In this document: one piece after another, positions 33,004-43,985 of the stretch
Numbering within the stretch: position 1 is the stretch's first letter
Layout: every line of letters starts with the position of its first letter
From: Lasiodiplodia sp. COLG20
Taxonomy: Eukaryota; Ascomycota; Dothideomycetes; Botryosphaeriales; Botryosphaeriaceae
DNA length: 64,000 bases
Assembly: GCA_009801085.1 (NCBI GenBank)
Contig: VNWV01000003.1
Span: 4,054,818-4,118,817, forward strand
Direction of reading: 5' to 3'
The notes under the pieces: model-generated
The model's input: only the letters and a program-made list of their open reading frames with translations
The model's database searches: none
What the model was told of the DNA's origin: nothing
Translations under genes and position numbers: made by a program

Positions 33004-34357
33004 TCACCACCCCTTCCACGGCACCCACACATCCCTCACCACATCCTCCCCATCCACAACAAAATAATACGGATACGCCGCGGCCGTAATACACGCATGC
33101 TGAATCCACAACCACACCTTCTCCCCGACCTCAAACACCTCCTCCACCTTCTTCCCCCCCTCCCTGCTACCTTCCCTCACCAAAATCCCATGCTCCTGAC
33201 TCAACCTCCCCACATTCCACTCCTTCCTACCCACCACCCTCCCAAACCCCGGCAACGGGCCCGGCTCCCTCGCCAACGCGATGACGCCCGCATTGACCAG
33301 CGCCTCGTCGCGCTCCGCATACACCGAACACACCTCCGCCAGGACCCTGACCGCCTGGTCCGCTTCCGCCACGCACGCCGTGCCCAGCTGCTGAAGGTCG
33401 TTCGCCGGGAAGTTCCCCGCGTGCAACTCGAGCGCCAAATTGCTCGCCTCCAACTCCGCCTTCAGCGACGCGACGACGTGCGCGGTGGGCGTCGAGCCGA
33501 AACTCACGACGGCCTTGTCACCCGCCGGACGCGCCGCGGCGGAAAGCAGCTTCGCGGCCTCGACCGCGGCGCCCACCTCGTCGCGCAGCACGGCGGCCGC
33601 GGCGTCGGCACTGCGCGACGCGTACGCGTGCCCCGCGTGGCAGTAGAAGCCGTGGATGCGGACGGCGGGGGAGGCTTCGGCGGCGGCGACGAGGGTGCGG
33701 AGGGTGGGTGAGGCGAGGGGGATGCCGGCGCGGTGGGTGCCCATGTCGATTTTGATGAAGCAGGACCAGACGGGTGTTTTGCCCGGGTTGGCGGCGGCGA
33801 AGGCTTCCAGGTGGGTGATTTGAGAGGGGTGGTCGAGCATGAGCAGGATTTTGAGGGTGGAGGAGAGGGTGAGGAGTTCGGGGAGGGCGGATGGGCGGAT
33901 GGGGAGGCCGTAGAGGACCTGTGGGGGGTTGCGGGTTAGAATGCGGGAGTTTGGTGGTGGGGAGGGAGGGGCAGGAAGGGCGGGCGTACGTCGTCTAGAA
34001 GGCCTTCTTTTGCTAGTGGGAGGAGGCCGCGGATCTCTCTGAGGGTGGATGCGACGGCGCCGCGAGACACGTCGCCGAGCATTAGCCTCGTGACTTCTTC
34101 GGACTACGTGGTGTTTTTTTCTCGTCAGCGTCGTTGATTCTTCAAGACTACCAGGGTCCTGCGGTAGCCGGTGATCAACGCACCTTCAGCGTCTTGACGT
34201 GAGGCCTGAAGCCGATACCCAAGCTCTTGACATCGCCGTGCAGTCTCTTACAGTTCTTCTCGATGACGGGCTTGCTGAGGACGAGAGACGGCGTGGGCAG
34301 CTCAAGGGCCGGGCGGCCGATGAAGCTCTTGAGGTAGTCTTGCGAGACGTCGACCAT
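33004..34357 (-). CDS. D-serine dehydratase-like PLP enzyme (alanine racemase N-terminal fold)
   Basis: Three exons (34357-34184, 34103-33990, 33918-33004) give 400 residues. Exon 1 ends FRPHVKTLK, with the Lys that forms the PLP Schiff base in fold-III enzymes. LPIRPSALPELLTL, FIKIDMGTHRAGIP and IHGFYCHAGHAYASRS follow the fold-III barrel. The C-terminal domain has VWLWIQHACIT, where the His and Cys match the zinc ligands of eukaryotic D-serine dehydratase, and ends WVPWKGW. The reaction is probably D-serine to pyruvate and ammonia, or a related D-threonine-type aldol cleavage. Introns are GTGCGT/CGTAG and GTACGC/CACAG. The length matches the family (about 400-430). Confidence 0.88.
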
Positions 34358-34910
34358 AGCTGCAGATTTGTGTAGTTGCTTCTGTTGTATTCTTTTGCCT
34401 GGGGTGCTTGGTCGTATTTAACAGGTGGGGTCGGGAAGCGATGCCGCAAGTGCGGGACACATTCGGGATCGCAGGGTACCCGAAGTGTGATGATAGTCGT
34501 GGCCGCGTGGGGTGCCATTTCGCGCCGGCGGCATTGGCCATCTTCGGCCCGGCATAGCGTCTCTGTAAACCTGCACCCATCATCTTTGGGCAAGTTTGCT
34601 CGATTTTCGTAGCATTCGCGCTGTGTAATGAGCACTACAGTCTCCTGGTGTCTAAAAACGTCGTATGTGTCCTTTTCCGGATGATTTTGAGCTTCGCGAT
34701 GGGTTCTGTTGGTGTTTTCCCTCGAATCGGCATCTACACCTGCAGCCGATCGCCGTCGCCGCCGAATGCGGGCCGGTGACTAATTCCGCTGTCCGCACAT
34801 ACGAGGCCAGTTTACTTTGTGTTGCAACAAAACCAGAGGACAGAATCTCTGTCCTGGTACATTTACATCCATGTGTATGCCTCGACTATTACTCTATCTA
34901 ATATCAATAG
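34358..34910. other. promoter side of the D-serine-dehydratase-like gene
   Basis: Normal-composition intergenic DNA without a supported gene. GTATTTAACAGG near 34414 is a TATA-like element about 60 bp upstream of the ATG at 34357. Confidence 0.45.
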
Positions 34911-35250
34911 AGCCGGCCTCGTCTTTAAACTTCTAATGCGCCTTAACTTTCGTTTCGAGAAAAAAAAAAAGCCTAGATAAATTTATTATTTTTTAGACAG
35001 CCTACTTATATAAGACCGATCCCTATTGTCTCTAGTTAAAGAGGCTGCTATAGAGGGTTTATGCTTTAGAGTAGTCTTACGACTATCGTTTTTGCAAGTA
35101 TCTAGATGTCATTTCTTACTTCTTTAGAGCATTTCCTTAGACTTTAGTAATAAATCTTATTTACTTAGTTAATAAAACGGCGGACGTGGTCGGCTGCCTT
35201 AAGCTTACTATAGCTTAGCCGGCGGGCTCTACTACCTAGCTACTACCTAC
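34910..35250. repeat. AT-rich, RIP-like degraded island
   Basis: Composition changes sharply here: TA dinucleotides dominate (ctatag, ttagtaa, tatataag) and long A/T runs appear. This is what repeat-induced point mutation leaves in old transposon copies. I cannot identify the element. It is continuous with the nuclease-like relic to its right. Confidence 0.6.
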
Positions 35251-35870
35251 ACTTATCGACCTTAGCTACTGCAATCTAGATCCCGAATCTAACGCCGGTA
35301 AGAGTTATTCTATACTTCATCTCACTATAGTTTATTCGCTATGCCCTGCTCCTAGCCACTCCCTATTCTTTCCAACCTTGGCCTCAGCAATCCACACTTC
35401 GAAATCAACACCCGCTATTATTATTCTATAGTGGCGTACTAGCTTGTTATCTTCTTTACCCTAAGGTCTCTTGCGCGCTTTTACAGCGTCTAGTCGGAGT
35501 TTCTATCGATTATAGAGCCCGAGAACTAATAAGCATGTCATTTGGTTAAGTGCCTTCCGCATCGCACTAGTGTCGCATGGATCTTTCTTAAACTCAACCG
35601 AGAGATACGGACACATAGCCCGTTTTTAGTGGATGTGTGTGTACATCGACGCAGTACGCTCCCAGTCGGGGTCGAAGGCCTGAAGCGACAACCAGTATAC
35701 GGCGTCTGGTGAGATCGCAAACGAAAACTGCTTGGTGTTTTCATCTTCCTCCAGTATCGGGAAAGCATCTGGTTGATACCTTTTGTGGTAAGCAGTAGAT
35801 CACATTGTTTCCAGCTACGAGAGCAGCATACCCAAAGCGATGACATTCGTCCCCATCGGGTAAGCCATAT
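35250..35870 (-). pseudogene. PD-(D/E)XK-like fungal protein, RIP-degraded relic
   Basis: On the minus strand the relic reads ENTKQFSFAISPDAVYW, then LQAFDPDWERTASMY, then CPYLSVEFKKD (an E-x-K nuclease-like signature). It continues MRKALNQMTCLLVLGLYNR, and after a stop RLDAVKARKRP, then VRHYRIIIAGVDFEVWIAE. At least four stops lie inside (TAA at THIH-stop, TAG for expected Trp after YNR, TAG after RKRP, TAA after AGHSE). The last about 100 bp are then repeated about 117 bp further on as a more damaged copy, with TAG where the first has TGG. Fungal proteins with this layout are uncharacterised and often near transposons. The family assignment is from motif memory, not a search. Confidence 0.55.
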
Positions 35871-35894
35871 AGCCAATTCACCATCTTCAATCTC

Positions 35895-36758
35895 TCACGC
35901 AAAGATCGACTTCGGCCGCTCCAGCCTCTCGCCATCCAACTCAATATCCACCTTCTCATTATAAAAGCACAACGCCCCCACAATCAACGCGCTCTCCTGC
36001 GTCGGATTCCTGTAAAACCACACCACATCCTTCGCCGTCTCGCCATCCACCACGACGTCATAATACTCCGCCTCGCCCTTATACGGACACTTCGTCTTCG
36101 TCTGGCTCGGCCGCAGCACCGCCGGGTCGACGCTGGTCGGCGGTATGTAGTACCTGGTCGGCAGTCCCGTCTCGAACAGGTGGTACGCCGACGACGCGTG
36201 CGCGACCTGCTTCCCGCCGACGAAGACCTTGAGCGGCCGCTGCGAGTGCACGATGTCGATGCGCTTGAACGGGTCCTTCGGGTGCACGTCGATGCGCGTG
36301 TCCTCCTCGAACCACGCGTCGGCGGCGCCGAACTCGATGCGCACCATGCCGCGCAGCGCTTCTATCGCCCTCTTACCCTTCCTCTCCTCCCCCCTTACAC
36401 CACCACCATCTACCTCGCCCACCGCCGGCGCCGCAGCGTCCTTCCCGCCGACGTCCTCGCCGAACGCTAGCACGCGCTCCGTGCTGGCGCCGCCGCCGGA
36501 TAGCCGCAGCACGTTCGCGGCGCCGCCTTCGACTTTGTTCACGACGGACCAGGTGTCGGCGGCGAGAGAGGAGAGTGGCAGGTAGTAGTAGGGATAGTAC
36601 GGGTGCTCCCAGACGTAGAGGCCGCGCGTTGTATCGGCGACGAAGCGGCCGCCCAGCTGCACGCGCAGCCGCTTGGTGGTCGGGAGCGTGCGGACGGGGC
36701 CGTCGGTGAGGAGCTGGCGGGCGAGGGTGGCGAGGTCGGTGGGGGATTTGGGGGGCAT
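35895..36758 (-). CDS. DUF427 domain protein (two tandem domains)
   Basis: One exon encodes 287 residues from MPPKSPTDLATLARQ. The N-terminal copy has VRTLPTTKRLRVQLGGRFVAD and GLYVWEHPYYPYYYLPL. The C-terminal copy has RPLKVFVGGKQVAHASSAYHLFETGLPTRYYIPP, then CPYKGEAEYYDVVV, and ends WFYRNPTQESALIVGALCFYNEKVDIELDGE. This two-domain arrangement is normal in fungi. The biochemical role of DUF427 is not established. The linker is Gly/Ala-rich. Confidence 0.9.
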   Translation of the reverse strand: MPPKSPTDLATLARQLLTDGPVRTLPTTKRLRVQLGGRFVADTTRGLYVWEHPYYPYYYLPLSSLAADTWSVVNKVEGGAANVLRLSGGGASTERVLAFGEDVGGKDAAAPAVGEVDGGGVRGEERKGKRAIEALRGMVRIEFGAADAWFEEDTRIDVHPKDPFKRIDIVHSQRPLKVFVGGKQVAHASSAYHLFETGLPTRYYIPPTSVDPAVLRPSQTKTKCPYKGEAEYYDVVVDGETAKDVVWFYRNPTQESALIVGALCFYNEKVDIELDGERLERPKSIFA

Positions 36759-37285
36759 TATTCGTTGTCTGGTGGGTTTCGTTTGTTGGTTGGCGGTTGT
36801 GAGTGCGGGGTTATCGCAGGACTGGATTGTGATGGTTGCAGGGCGGTGGTGCCGTGGGGTGGGTGAGGGAGGGAGGCATGGTGTTTTATGGTCAAGGGGC
36901 TTCGGAGTAAGCGGATGCGATATGCGTCGTTTGCAGGTGGGGTTGGATGGTGGAATGGTTGACGGGAGGGAGGAAGATGCGGAAAGACAGGGATGGTGTC
37001 ATTGATCGATGACGAAACGCGGGGCAGCGCGGGGTCGTCGGACTTTATTCAACACCACCGCTACTCTTTGCTCCTAATCATCGCCTCAATTCCACATCGC
37101 GAAGTCAGTTTCGCTCCTGGAGGTATTCGCAAAGAAAGCCATTGCAGCTTCGACTGGCAACTTCTCCATCCTCACCAAGTTCTTCGGCTCGGAGCGCCCC
37201 CGCTTGAATAATTGACGCAGGCAAGCTGATCTATAATCTTTGGCTGGGGTTCACTTCCCTTGAACAACTAACTTTATATTTCTAA
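36759..37285. other. intergenic, no gene seen
   Basis: It contains the DUF427 gene promoter and the 3' flank of the ankyrin gene. No supported feature. Confidence 0.5.
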
Positions 37286-39305
37286 TCAGAGCGTAGTCAT
37301 CAGCCATTCCACTTCGTCCTTCCTTAGCTCTTCCGGGGCTACCGCATCGAGCTCAGCATGAATGGCTTTCTTCTCCCTTGCCGGAATGCTGGAATTCCGC
37401 CACAACGATACATAATCCTCGTAGCGCACGCGCGCCCCAGACGCGAGTAACATCTGCACCAGAATGAGAGCCGAGTCCGACCGCGAACACGCTGCACACA
37501 ACGGCGTCTGACCCGCCTGGTTCACTGCGTTCACTCGAGCCTCGTAGCGGAGCAGGAGATCGACCACGTCTGCATGCCCACTTCCGATCGCAGCAAACAG
37601 CGGCGTCTCCCCCGCCTCGTCGACGACCCCGACACCAGCCCCGGCCTGCAGCAGCACCTCCACCACCTCCCTCCGGCCGTTCCTCGCCGCGATGTGAAGC
37701 GGCGTCGTGCCCCCTCTTTCTGCGCCACCAGCCGAGACATCGAGATCAACAGGCACGCCCAGCAACGCCTCAACAACCCTCCCGCCGCTGACTCCATTGG
37801 CGGCGTAATGGACGGGCCGCCAGCCACGTCTACATACGGCCTCCGGATCTGCTCCTGTGCGGAGCAGGCCTCGCACGATGCGGTCTTGCCCGTGCTGTGC
37901 TGCCAGATGGAGTGGCCGCAAGCCCTGCGCGTCTGACGCGTCGATGAAGGCGCCTGCTTCCACCAACGCTGAGACGGCCTTGCGCGCACCGGCGATGCAG
38001 GCCAGATGCAAGGGCGTCTGCTGCGCGTTGTTGAAAGCGTTGGCGTTCGCGCCGGCCTTCAGCAGGGCGGCCACCGCGTTGGCGTGGCCGCGCGTGGCCA
38101 TGTGGTGGAGCGGCCGTGATGCGGTGCGGTCTTTCGCTGAGGCATTGGCGCCGAGGGATATGAGCAGTTCGGCGGCGGCATCGGTGGTGGCGAGGTGGAG
38201 GGGGGTGCGGTCCTGCTTGTCGCGGGCGTCAAGGAGGGCGCCGTGGGAGACGAGGGTGCGGATTATGTCGAGGTTGCCATTTTCGGCGGCGTGGTGGAGG
38301 AGCGTGGGTTCGTCGTGGTGGCTGTGTGAGTGGTGGACGGCACGGCGGAGGGCTGATCGGACGCCGCCGCCCGTTTTTGCTCCGGCTACGGATGTGTGAG
38401 GGCGGTAGTTGGCGTCGGCGCCGTTGGAGCAGAGTTGGTCTGCGGTGGAGGATTGGCCCTTGATGACGGCGTCCCAGAGCTGCTCGCTCAACGTCGCGCG
38501 GTTGTCATTACGCCGTCCTAACCGCCGATTGAAAGACTTCTTTTCGCTGGTTGCAACGACAGTCGAAGAGCTTGACGAGCTTCGGAAGACTGCATCAGTG
38601 GAGGGCGCTATGGCGTCTGCTCCATCCACAGTAAGTAAACTACTCCTCCCAGCCAAGGCATCTTGGTCAGAGTTTGAATTTCTCTTTCTCAAGGCTGCTT
38701 TGTATACTCTTGACTGGAGAAGCTTCGTGCGGAAGTCCGGGGAAAGCGAGGTAGAATCCCCTTCCACGGATCCGTCATGTGATGTTGGCCTCCTATTTCT
38801 CGGATCTTGAAGGAGCTGGCGCTGCTGGCATTGGGATTTTCTGGAACCGTATGTCAGCTTGAATGTACTGGAGGGTCCGGTATACGAAGGGAGCATCGTA
38901 CAGAACGGCAACATTCAGAAGAACGCCCAATGCGGATATCTGGCTGTCGAGGTTGCGCTGATAGTGAAGCTGCTGCTCTTCGTTCCACAGCTGCCGGATC
39001 CTACCACCGAACCATCCATCCTGCACATACTCGACATGCTTGTAGATCTCTCCCACCACGAAGTCGCAGGCCGACACCGCCATTTTGATGTCTTTTGCCA
39101 TCTGATGTTGTAGCGTCTCTTCTGAGCGCAGCCATGATCCGATCTGCGAGACAATGGCCTCGATCGTGTTCAGCCTGATGATTATAAAACTTATTCCCTG
39201 GTCGGCGCTATGGTATTTCTGAGACAGCTCTTTCAAGGCCAGAGAGGTTTTCACAATCACAGAAACGCTTGTGACGACGATGGTGAGGATCGAAGACGGT
39301 TCCAT
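37286..39305 (-). CDS. ankyrin-repeat protein with fungal N-terminal helical domain
   Basis: Exon 1 (39305-38886) starts MEPSSILTIVVTSVSVIVKTSLALKELSQKY, a helical N-terminal domain common on fungal STAND and ankyrin proteins. Exon 2 (38824-37286) begins QRQLLQDP, passes a Ser-rich linker, then carries about nine ankyrin repeats. Examples are EPTLLHHAAENGNLDIIRTL, DRTPLHLATTDAAAELL and QQTPLHLACIAGARKAVSAL. The preferred 61-bp intron is phase 0 with an AGCTGAC branch point. A 28-bp GTACAT/TTCCAG alternative also keeps frame but is too short to splice. Product about 652 residues, no NTPase domain. It is probably a protein-binding scaffold; the partner is unknown. Confidence 0.82.
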
Positions 39306-39506
39306 ATTATCAAGTCGGTGTCTAGTTGTACATACAAGTCCAAGTTGCGGGCTGAAGGGACGACATCCCCGGAAAGTGAGGCGTACATGCATATCATGTA
39401 ACCCCTGCTTCTGGCCCCCACCCAGCATGTACTACGCGGCCTCTCCCCACCCCCGCCATCGAGCACAGCCCCCAGAAATAAAGACGATCCCTTAACCCGT
39501 TGCATT

Positions 39507-40829
39507 TCACCGCCCTGAGCTGGCAGAAGCTGACTCCAAATCCCGTGCGTCACGTTGGGCCCTGTTCTCAGTGCCGTACATATCGATGATCCCTTCCAGC
39601 GTATCGCTTCCAGTCCTGGACCGGCCCGAATCTCGACTCGTGGTAAAAAGATTGGCGATATTCCGCATCATCGGCCGATTGCGCCTCACGGGCCTTGTTT
39701 CCGCTGTTTCAGGCTGCGGTGCCCCACCCATTGCGGAATCCTGCTTGAGGAAAAGGCCACGAAAGGACCCCAGACACGCGACTATGAGAGCTGCGAAGAG
39801 TTTCCGTGTCAACTTCTTCGTTTGATTGGAAAGAACGGGCGCCACTTACCAACGCAAATCTCGACACTGCTCCAAAAGTATGACCAGGTCATGTCCACTT
39901 GATATTTCCAAGGTGAAGTCACGCTGATACGTATTATGGCGATGGCCATGGTGACTATTGTACCGCAGAACACGACCGCAAGGCCGACTTTGCGTGTTCC
40001 ACTGATTCGGACCTTCCAAAGCATGCTGATGGGAATACAGGTTACTAATTATTCGAGTCAGCGCACTTGTGATTCGGGAATCTTGGAACTCGTCCGATGC
40101 TTTTGCTTACTGGCGATGTCTGTCAAAATATCGAGAATGCAGCTGCCGAAAAAATTGGCATACTGCAAGTTGTAAGATTCCGTGGTGATACAATGCTGCG
40201 CCCGATATATCAAACCATTTGAATAGCAACGATAATCGATGGTGCCCACGCAGCAAACCCACGCCGCAATTGTAAATATGGAGACTGCCCACCAGATCCA
40301 CAAGAGCTTTCCCATGTTAAGATAGAGGCGTCGGAAAAAGAAGAGAAAAGAGAGCTTAATGCACCATAGAGTTGTGAAGAAGAGGAACAAAAGAGCAGTA
40401 TGAGTTTTGAAAAAGCGATCAATGTGAGCGGGTAAACTTTGAAAGGCTAGTAAGTCGTCCTGGGAAGGCTGGGAGGGAATGATGTCGTCCGTGGGAATGT
40501 AGTCCTTGACTAGTAGCATGATGTGGTTCACGAAATAAAGGTCGTCCGCGGTAATGGCTTGCCAAAGGATTGCCATCGCGGCTAATATTGCCCAGGCAAT
40601 GAAGACGAACGCATCGTCTAGATATAGTCTTTTGAAGATCCTGAGACGTGCAAAAAACCTCAGACCAGTGAATATAGTACCCACGGCAAAGCTCGCCCAG
40701 ACAGCTCCCTTAGAGGCGTTAGTCCATACTCAAGGCAAGCTAGTTGGACATGATACTCACTATGAAGGCTTTCTGACTGATTCTCTCATCCCAGGACTTG
40801 TATGCTTCAATCAGAGTGTTGAAATCCAT
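39507..40829 (-). CDS. fungal rhodopsin-like (PTH11-related) 7-TM protein, copy A
   Basis: Four exons (40829-40761, 40708-40111, 40044-39850, 39790-39507) give 381 residues. Exon 2 has the family's FTGLRFFARLRIFKRLYLDDAFVF (TM2 and the conserved DD). It also carries WCIKLSFLFFFRRLYLNMGKLLWIWW (TM4 region) and WVCCVGTIDYRC. Exon 3 has PISMLWKVRISGTRKVGLAVVFC (TM6). Exon 4 closes TM7 (LIVACLGSFRGLF) and a Ser/Arg-rich cytoplasmic tail with LFTTSRDSGRSRTGSDTLEGI. Members of this fungal rhodopsin-like domain include candidate GPCRs, but ligands are mostly unknown; no retinal-binding Lys is visible. The next paralogue lies 890 bp upstream on the same strand. Confidence 0.88.
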
Positions 40830-41715
40830 GATGTAGGTGGGGAGGCGTTGCGACAGCAGGGCTTTGGCGAAGCTGGACACTGATATTTATCATTTCTCAC
40901 AAGACGCTGATCGCGTCAACTCAACTGTTCGCCGCGCTTTGTACGCCGGGGTTTGTGGGCCGCAAATGTTCAGCCTTTCCAGTCGTTCATTCCATAAGTC
41001 TCGTGCAAGTGCGTGGAACCGAGCTACTACCGTACACAACAGCAATTGAAAGGCGGCCCCGCCATTGGTATGACCTCACCGTGCATAATGCCTCAATCAG
41101 GCAACCAACCTCACAATTCAGCTTCCTTTTTACTTCCCCACACTTCTCATGTACCTAGTTGCATTCAAAGAGGGGCCATGGCTGTGCTTGTACTGCTGCT
41201 CGGTTAATGGCTATTACGAGCATCACAGATGGCCGCTTGCAGGGAATGGTCGCACTATTGAATTACGCGGCCTCTCGTATTTTAGCCCTCATTGAGCCTC
41301 ATCTGCAGCTGCAGCCTAATTTGTCCCCACGACTATTTCCCAAATAGGGCACGGAAGGCCATTATGCATGCTGAGGCGCAGCTCCAGCTTTTATCTGTTT
41401 CGGAATCTTGCAGATCGCCCCCTTGCAGATCTTCTGCATATGCACCCATTCAGCCACACCTACTCGAAGGCGGAAGTTCCTCCTTGGACAAAAAACGTAG
41501 TAGCAGCAGTCATAATGCACGGTGATACTACTACAGGCTTTTATCTAAATAAATTAAGGTTCTCAAGTACACTGACCAAAGCTGAATTTCAAGAAACGTG
41601 TTACTGAAATCAATTGTCCTGCTCTTCCTATCTTCACTGTCAACTCATGCCCCCTTGCGTTCCACGGCATTATTTTCAACCGTGAGGCGATGAGGCTGAT
41701 TCTCAATATCCCCTA
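40830..41715. other. intergenic between tandem rhodopsin-like genes
   Basis: It holds the promoter of copy A and the 3' flank of copy B. Open frames here lack recognisable content. Confidence 0.5.
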
Positions 41716-42964
41716 TTACTTCTTCCCTGTTTCAGTTCCGTACATGTTGATGATATCTTCCAACGTGTCATTCTCAGTCCTTGGGCTCCCCGAGTCTCGA
41801 GTGGTGGTGAACAGGCCAGCAAAATCCCGCATCAACGGCTTCCTGCGTCTTTTAGGCTCCTGTCCAGCTGTGCCAGACTCCAGAGGTGGTGGTACACTGC
41901 TTGAAGAATCGCGATTCAAGAATAGACTACGAAATGAGCCCAGTGATGAGACTATGATTGCTATGAGCGGCAGTGGTTAGCTACATTGACAGGTGGAAGT
42001 GTAGGGGGAACAAAAGGCTTGAGGTGCCGTATGTGCTGCTTACTCGTGCAGATCTCAATTATAGTCCAAAGGTATCCCCAGATTATGTTCGGTTGATGAG
42101 AGTAGGACTGAATGACAGTAATTCGTACAATGGAAACTCCCATGGTGATGACGGTTAGGCAAAACACCGCCGCCAGGCCAGCCTTGCGCCTGACACTAAT
42201 GCGGATTCTCCAAAGCATGCTAACTGGAATGCAAGTTACTGCTCTTCAATGTAAGCTCATATCTGTCCGAAAATTTGATAGGTTTTCTGGATATTTTTCG
42301 TCTTACTTGCGATGTCCGTCACGACGTCCAGGATAGTGCTCAACAATATCGTGTTGCGCTGAAAGCTGATTTCCTTCGGACTGCCACAGTGTTCTGAGAT
42401 CACGGCCAGATCCTTGATGAGACAGCTAAAATTGATCGTTCCAACAGAACAGACCCATGATGCAACAGTAAATACGAAAACGCCCCACCAGATTACTGTT
42501 AGTCGACCAATGTTGAGATATAGGCGCCTAAAGAAGAAGAGAAAGGAAAACTTGATGCACCAAATGTTTGTGTAAAAGAGAAACATAAGGGCAGCGTGTG
42601 ATTTAAGAAAGCGTTCAATTCTGGGGACATACTCTTCTGCTGGACGCTGTTGACCGTTAAATACGTGGTTGCTGAGATACACGTCGCCGACAACGATTTG
42701 GAAGAGGATTTGCATGGATAGCGTTAAGACCCAGGAGCTGAAGACAAACGCATCATCTGCATAGAACGTGCGAAATACTCTGAAGCGCAATAGAAACCGC
42801 AGACCGATGAGAATCGTAGCAACAGCGAAGCCACTCAAGCCGACACCCTGTGCTGCGTTAGTTTATCCACGAGTATTCATTCAATTTGTACAAACTCTTA
42901 GAACTTCTTCAGTAATTCTATCGGCCCATAAGGCTGAAGCTCCAATACCCGCTTCGGAGGGCAT
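41716..42964 (-). CDS. fungal rhodopsin-like (PTH11-related) 7-TM protein, copy B
   Basis: Four exons (42964-42896, 42847-42307, 42238-42044, 41960-41716) give 349 residues. Exons 1 (69 bp) and 3 (195 bp) are the same length as in copy A, and intron phases agree. Matching motifs: GLRFLLRFRVFRTFYADDAFVF, WCIKFSFLFFFRRLYLNIGRL, WVCSVGTINFSC, MLWRIRISVRRKAGLAAVFC and a tail LFTTTRDSGSPRTENDTLEDI. The exon-1 donor (GTTTGT) is weaker than average. A tandem duplicate of copy A with a shorter second extracellular loop. Ligand and signalling partner unknown. Confidence 0.86.
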
Positions 42965-43985
42965 TCTGGAGATTAGGGGGAAGTGAAGATAGTAGTGCGT
43001 GGTAAAAAGTTCAATTCAGGCTGTGAGGTTTCTTTATTTCCATAAGTCACCAACCCTAGTCAGTATGACACTGCATAGCGGCCTTCACACAGGAGCAGGA
43101 GATGGAAAAGGAACTTGACATGAGGCCGCAGCTCTCCGACATTTTAGCATCTCCCTTACAAATACTCAGGTTCCAAGACACTCCTGTACTTGGCGCTGCT
43201 GCCTCCTGTGCAGCCAAGAAGTGAATTATTGAAGGACAGGGCTCGCGATTGATTAGATTGGCAAGCGCAAGCGGGGTCCTGAGTATTGGCCCCGCTTGCA
43301 AGCACAAGCGCTTACGCTTGAGACCCCTGTCAAGCGGGCATCTGAGGCCGCTTGTCAATCCGATAATTGCCGCTTGTCAATCCGCTTGCGCTTGTTGCGA
43401 GCCCTGGTGAAGGGTAACACAACCCATACGATGATGGTTGCCTCTTGGTTCTTTGATTTGGACCTTACTTCTAACGGTTACACATGGTTTCTGTCTCGTT
43501 CCGATTCCTCCAACCTTTCTATCCGCCCTGCGAAAGCGCGCAGTTGGTGTAATATCCTGCCACCAAGAAACATCACTCAGCTTTCGCAGAAGTTAATATT
43601 AGTTCCTCCAGCCATTCCATGCGCGGTGAGAAAAAAAAGAGCTGGTATTACTATGATTAATGCAATTCCATGCTAGATCAATGAATCGTTTCAACTTCCG
43701 GATTCAGGAAGCCGACGGCAAGAACGGAGGCCGAAGTATGTCATGTAATAATGCCCATAAGGCTAAAATATGAGAAAGTCAACGTAGTAAGAAAAGAATC
43801 TTGACTGTGTTATTCGCATCATTCCACGGAAAGATAGACATCGATTAAACGTAGTGTTAATAATGATAATGAAGCTATCATGATAGGCAGTTGTAATAAT
43901 ACAGTCTAATATCTATCCAAATACATCAATGAACTTTTTCTCTACCATAAACCCAAAGTAACAGCCAGCACATAAACACTACACA
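42965..43985. other. intergenic containing a MITE
   Basis: Apart from the element at 43237-43406 no gene is supported; an open frame at 43296-43676 (+) overlaps the MITE and has no recognisable product. The 43780-43930 part is AT-rich 3' flank of the MFS gene. Confidence 0.5.
43237..43406. mobile_element. hAT-type MITE, 170 bp
   Basis: The ends are a perfect 10-bp inverted repeat, CAGGGCTCGC at 43237-43246 and GCGAGCCCTG at 43397-43406; CAGGG ends fit hAT elements. Flanks are ttgaagga on the left and gtgaaggg on the right, an 8-bp duplication with six central matches (TGAAGG), the hAT target-site length. Inside, CAAGCG/CGCTTG units recur many times in both orientations near both ends, as transposase-binding subterminal repeats do. 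No coding capacity, so non-autonomous. Confidence 0.75.

Noticed and set aside
35538..35876. 112-residue minus-strand frame
   Set aside because: A neighbouring frame gives recognisable but stop-ridden nuclease-like sequence, so this frame is a shadow of the pseudogene.
38846..38873. 28-bp GT-AG intron in the ankyrin gene that would keep frame
   Set aside because: It is shorter than known spliceable fungal introns; the 61-bp alternative with a branch point also keeps frame.
43296..43676. 126-residue plus-strand frame
   Set aside because: Its first third lies inside the MITE and the rest has no recognisable features.
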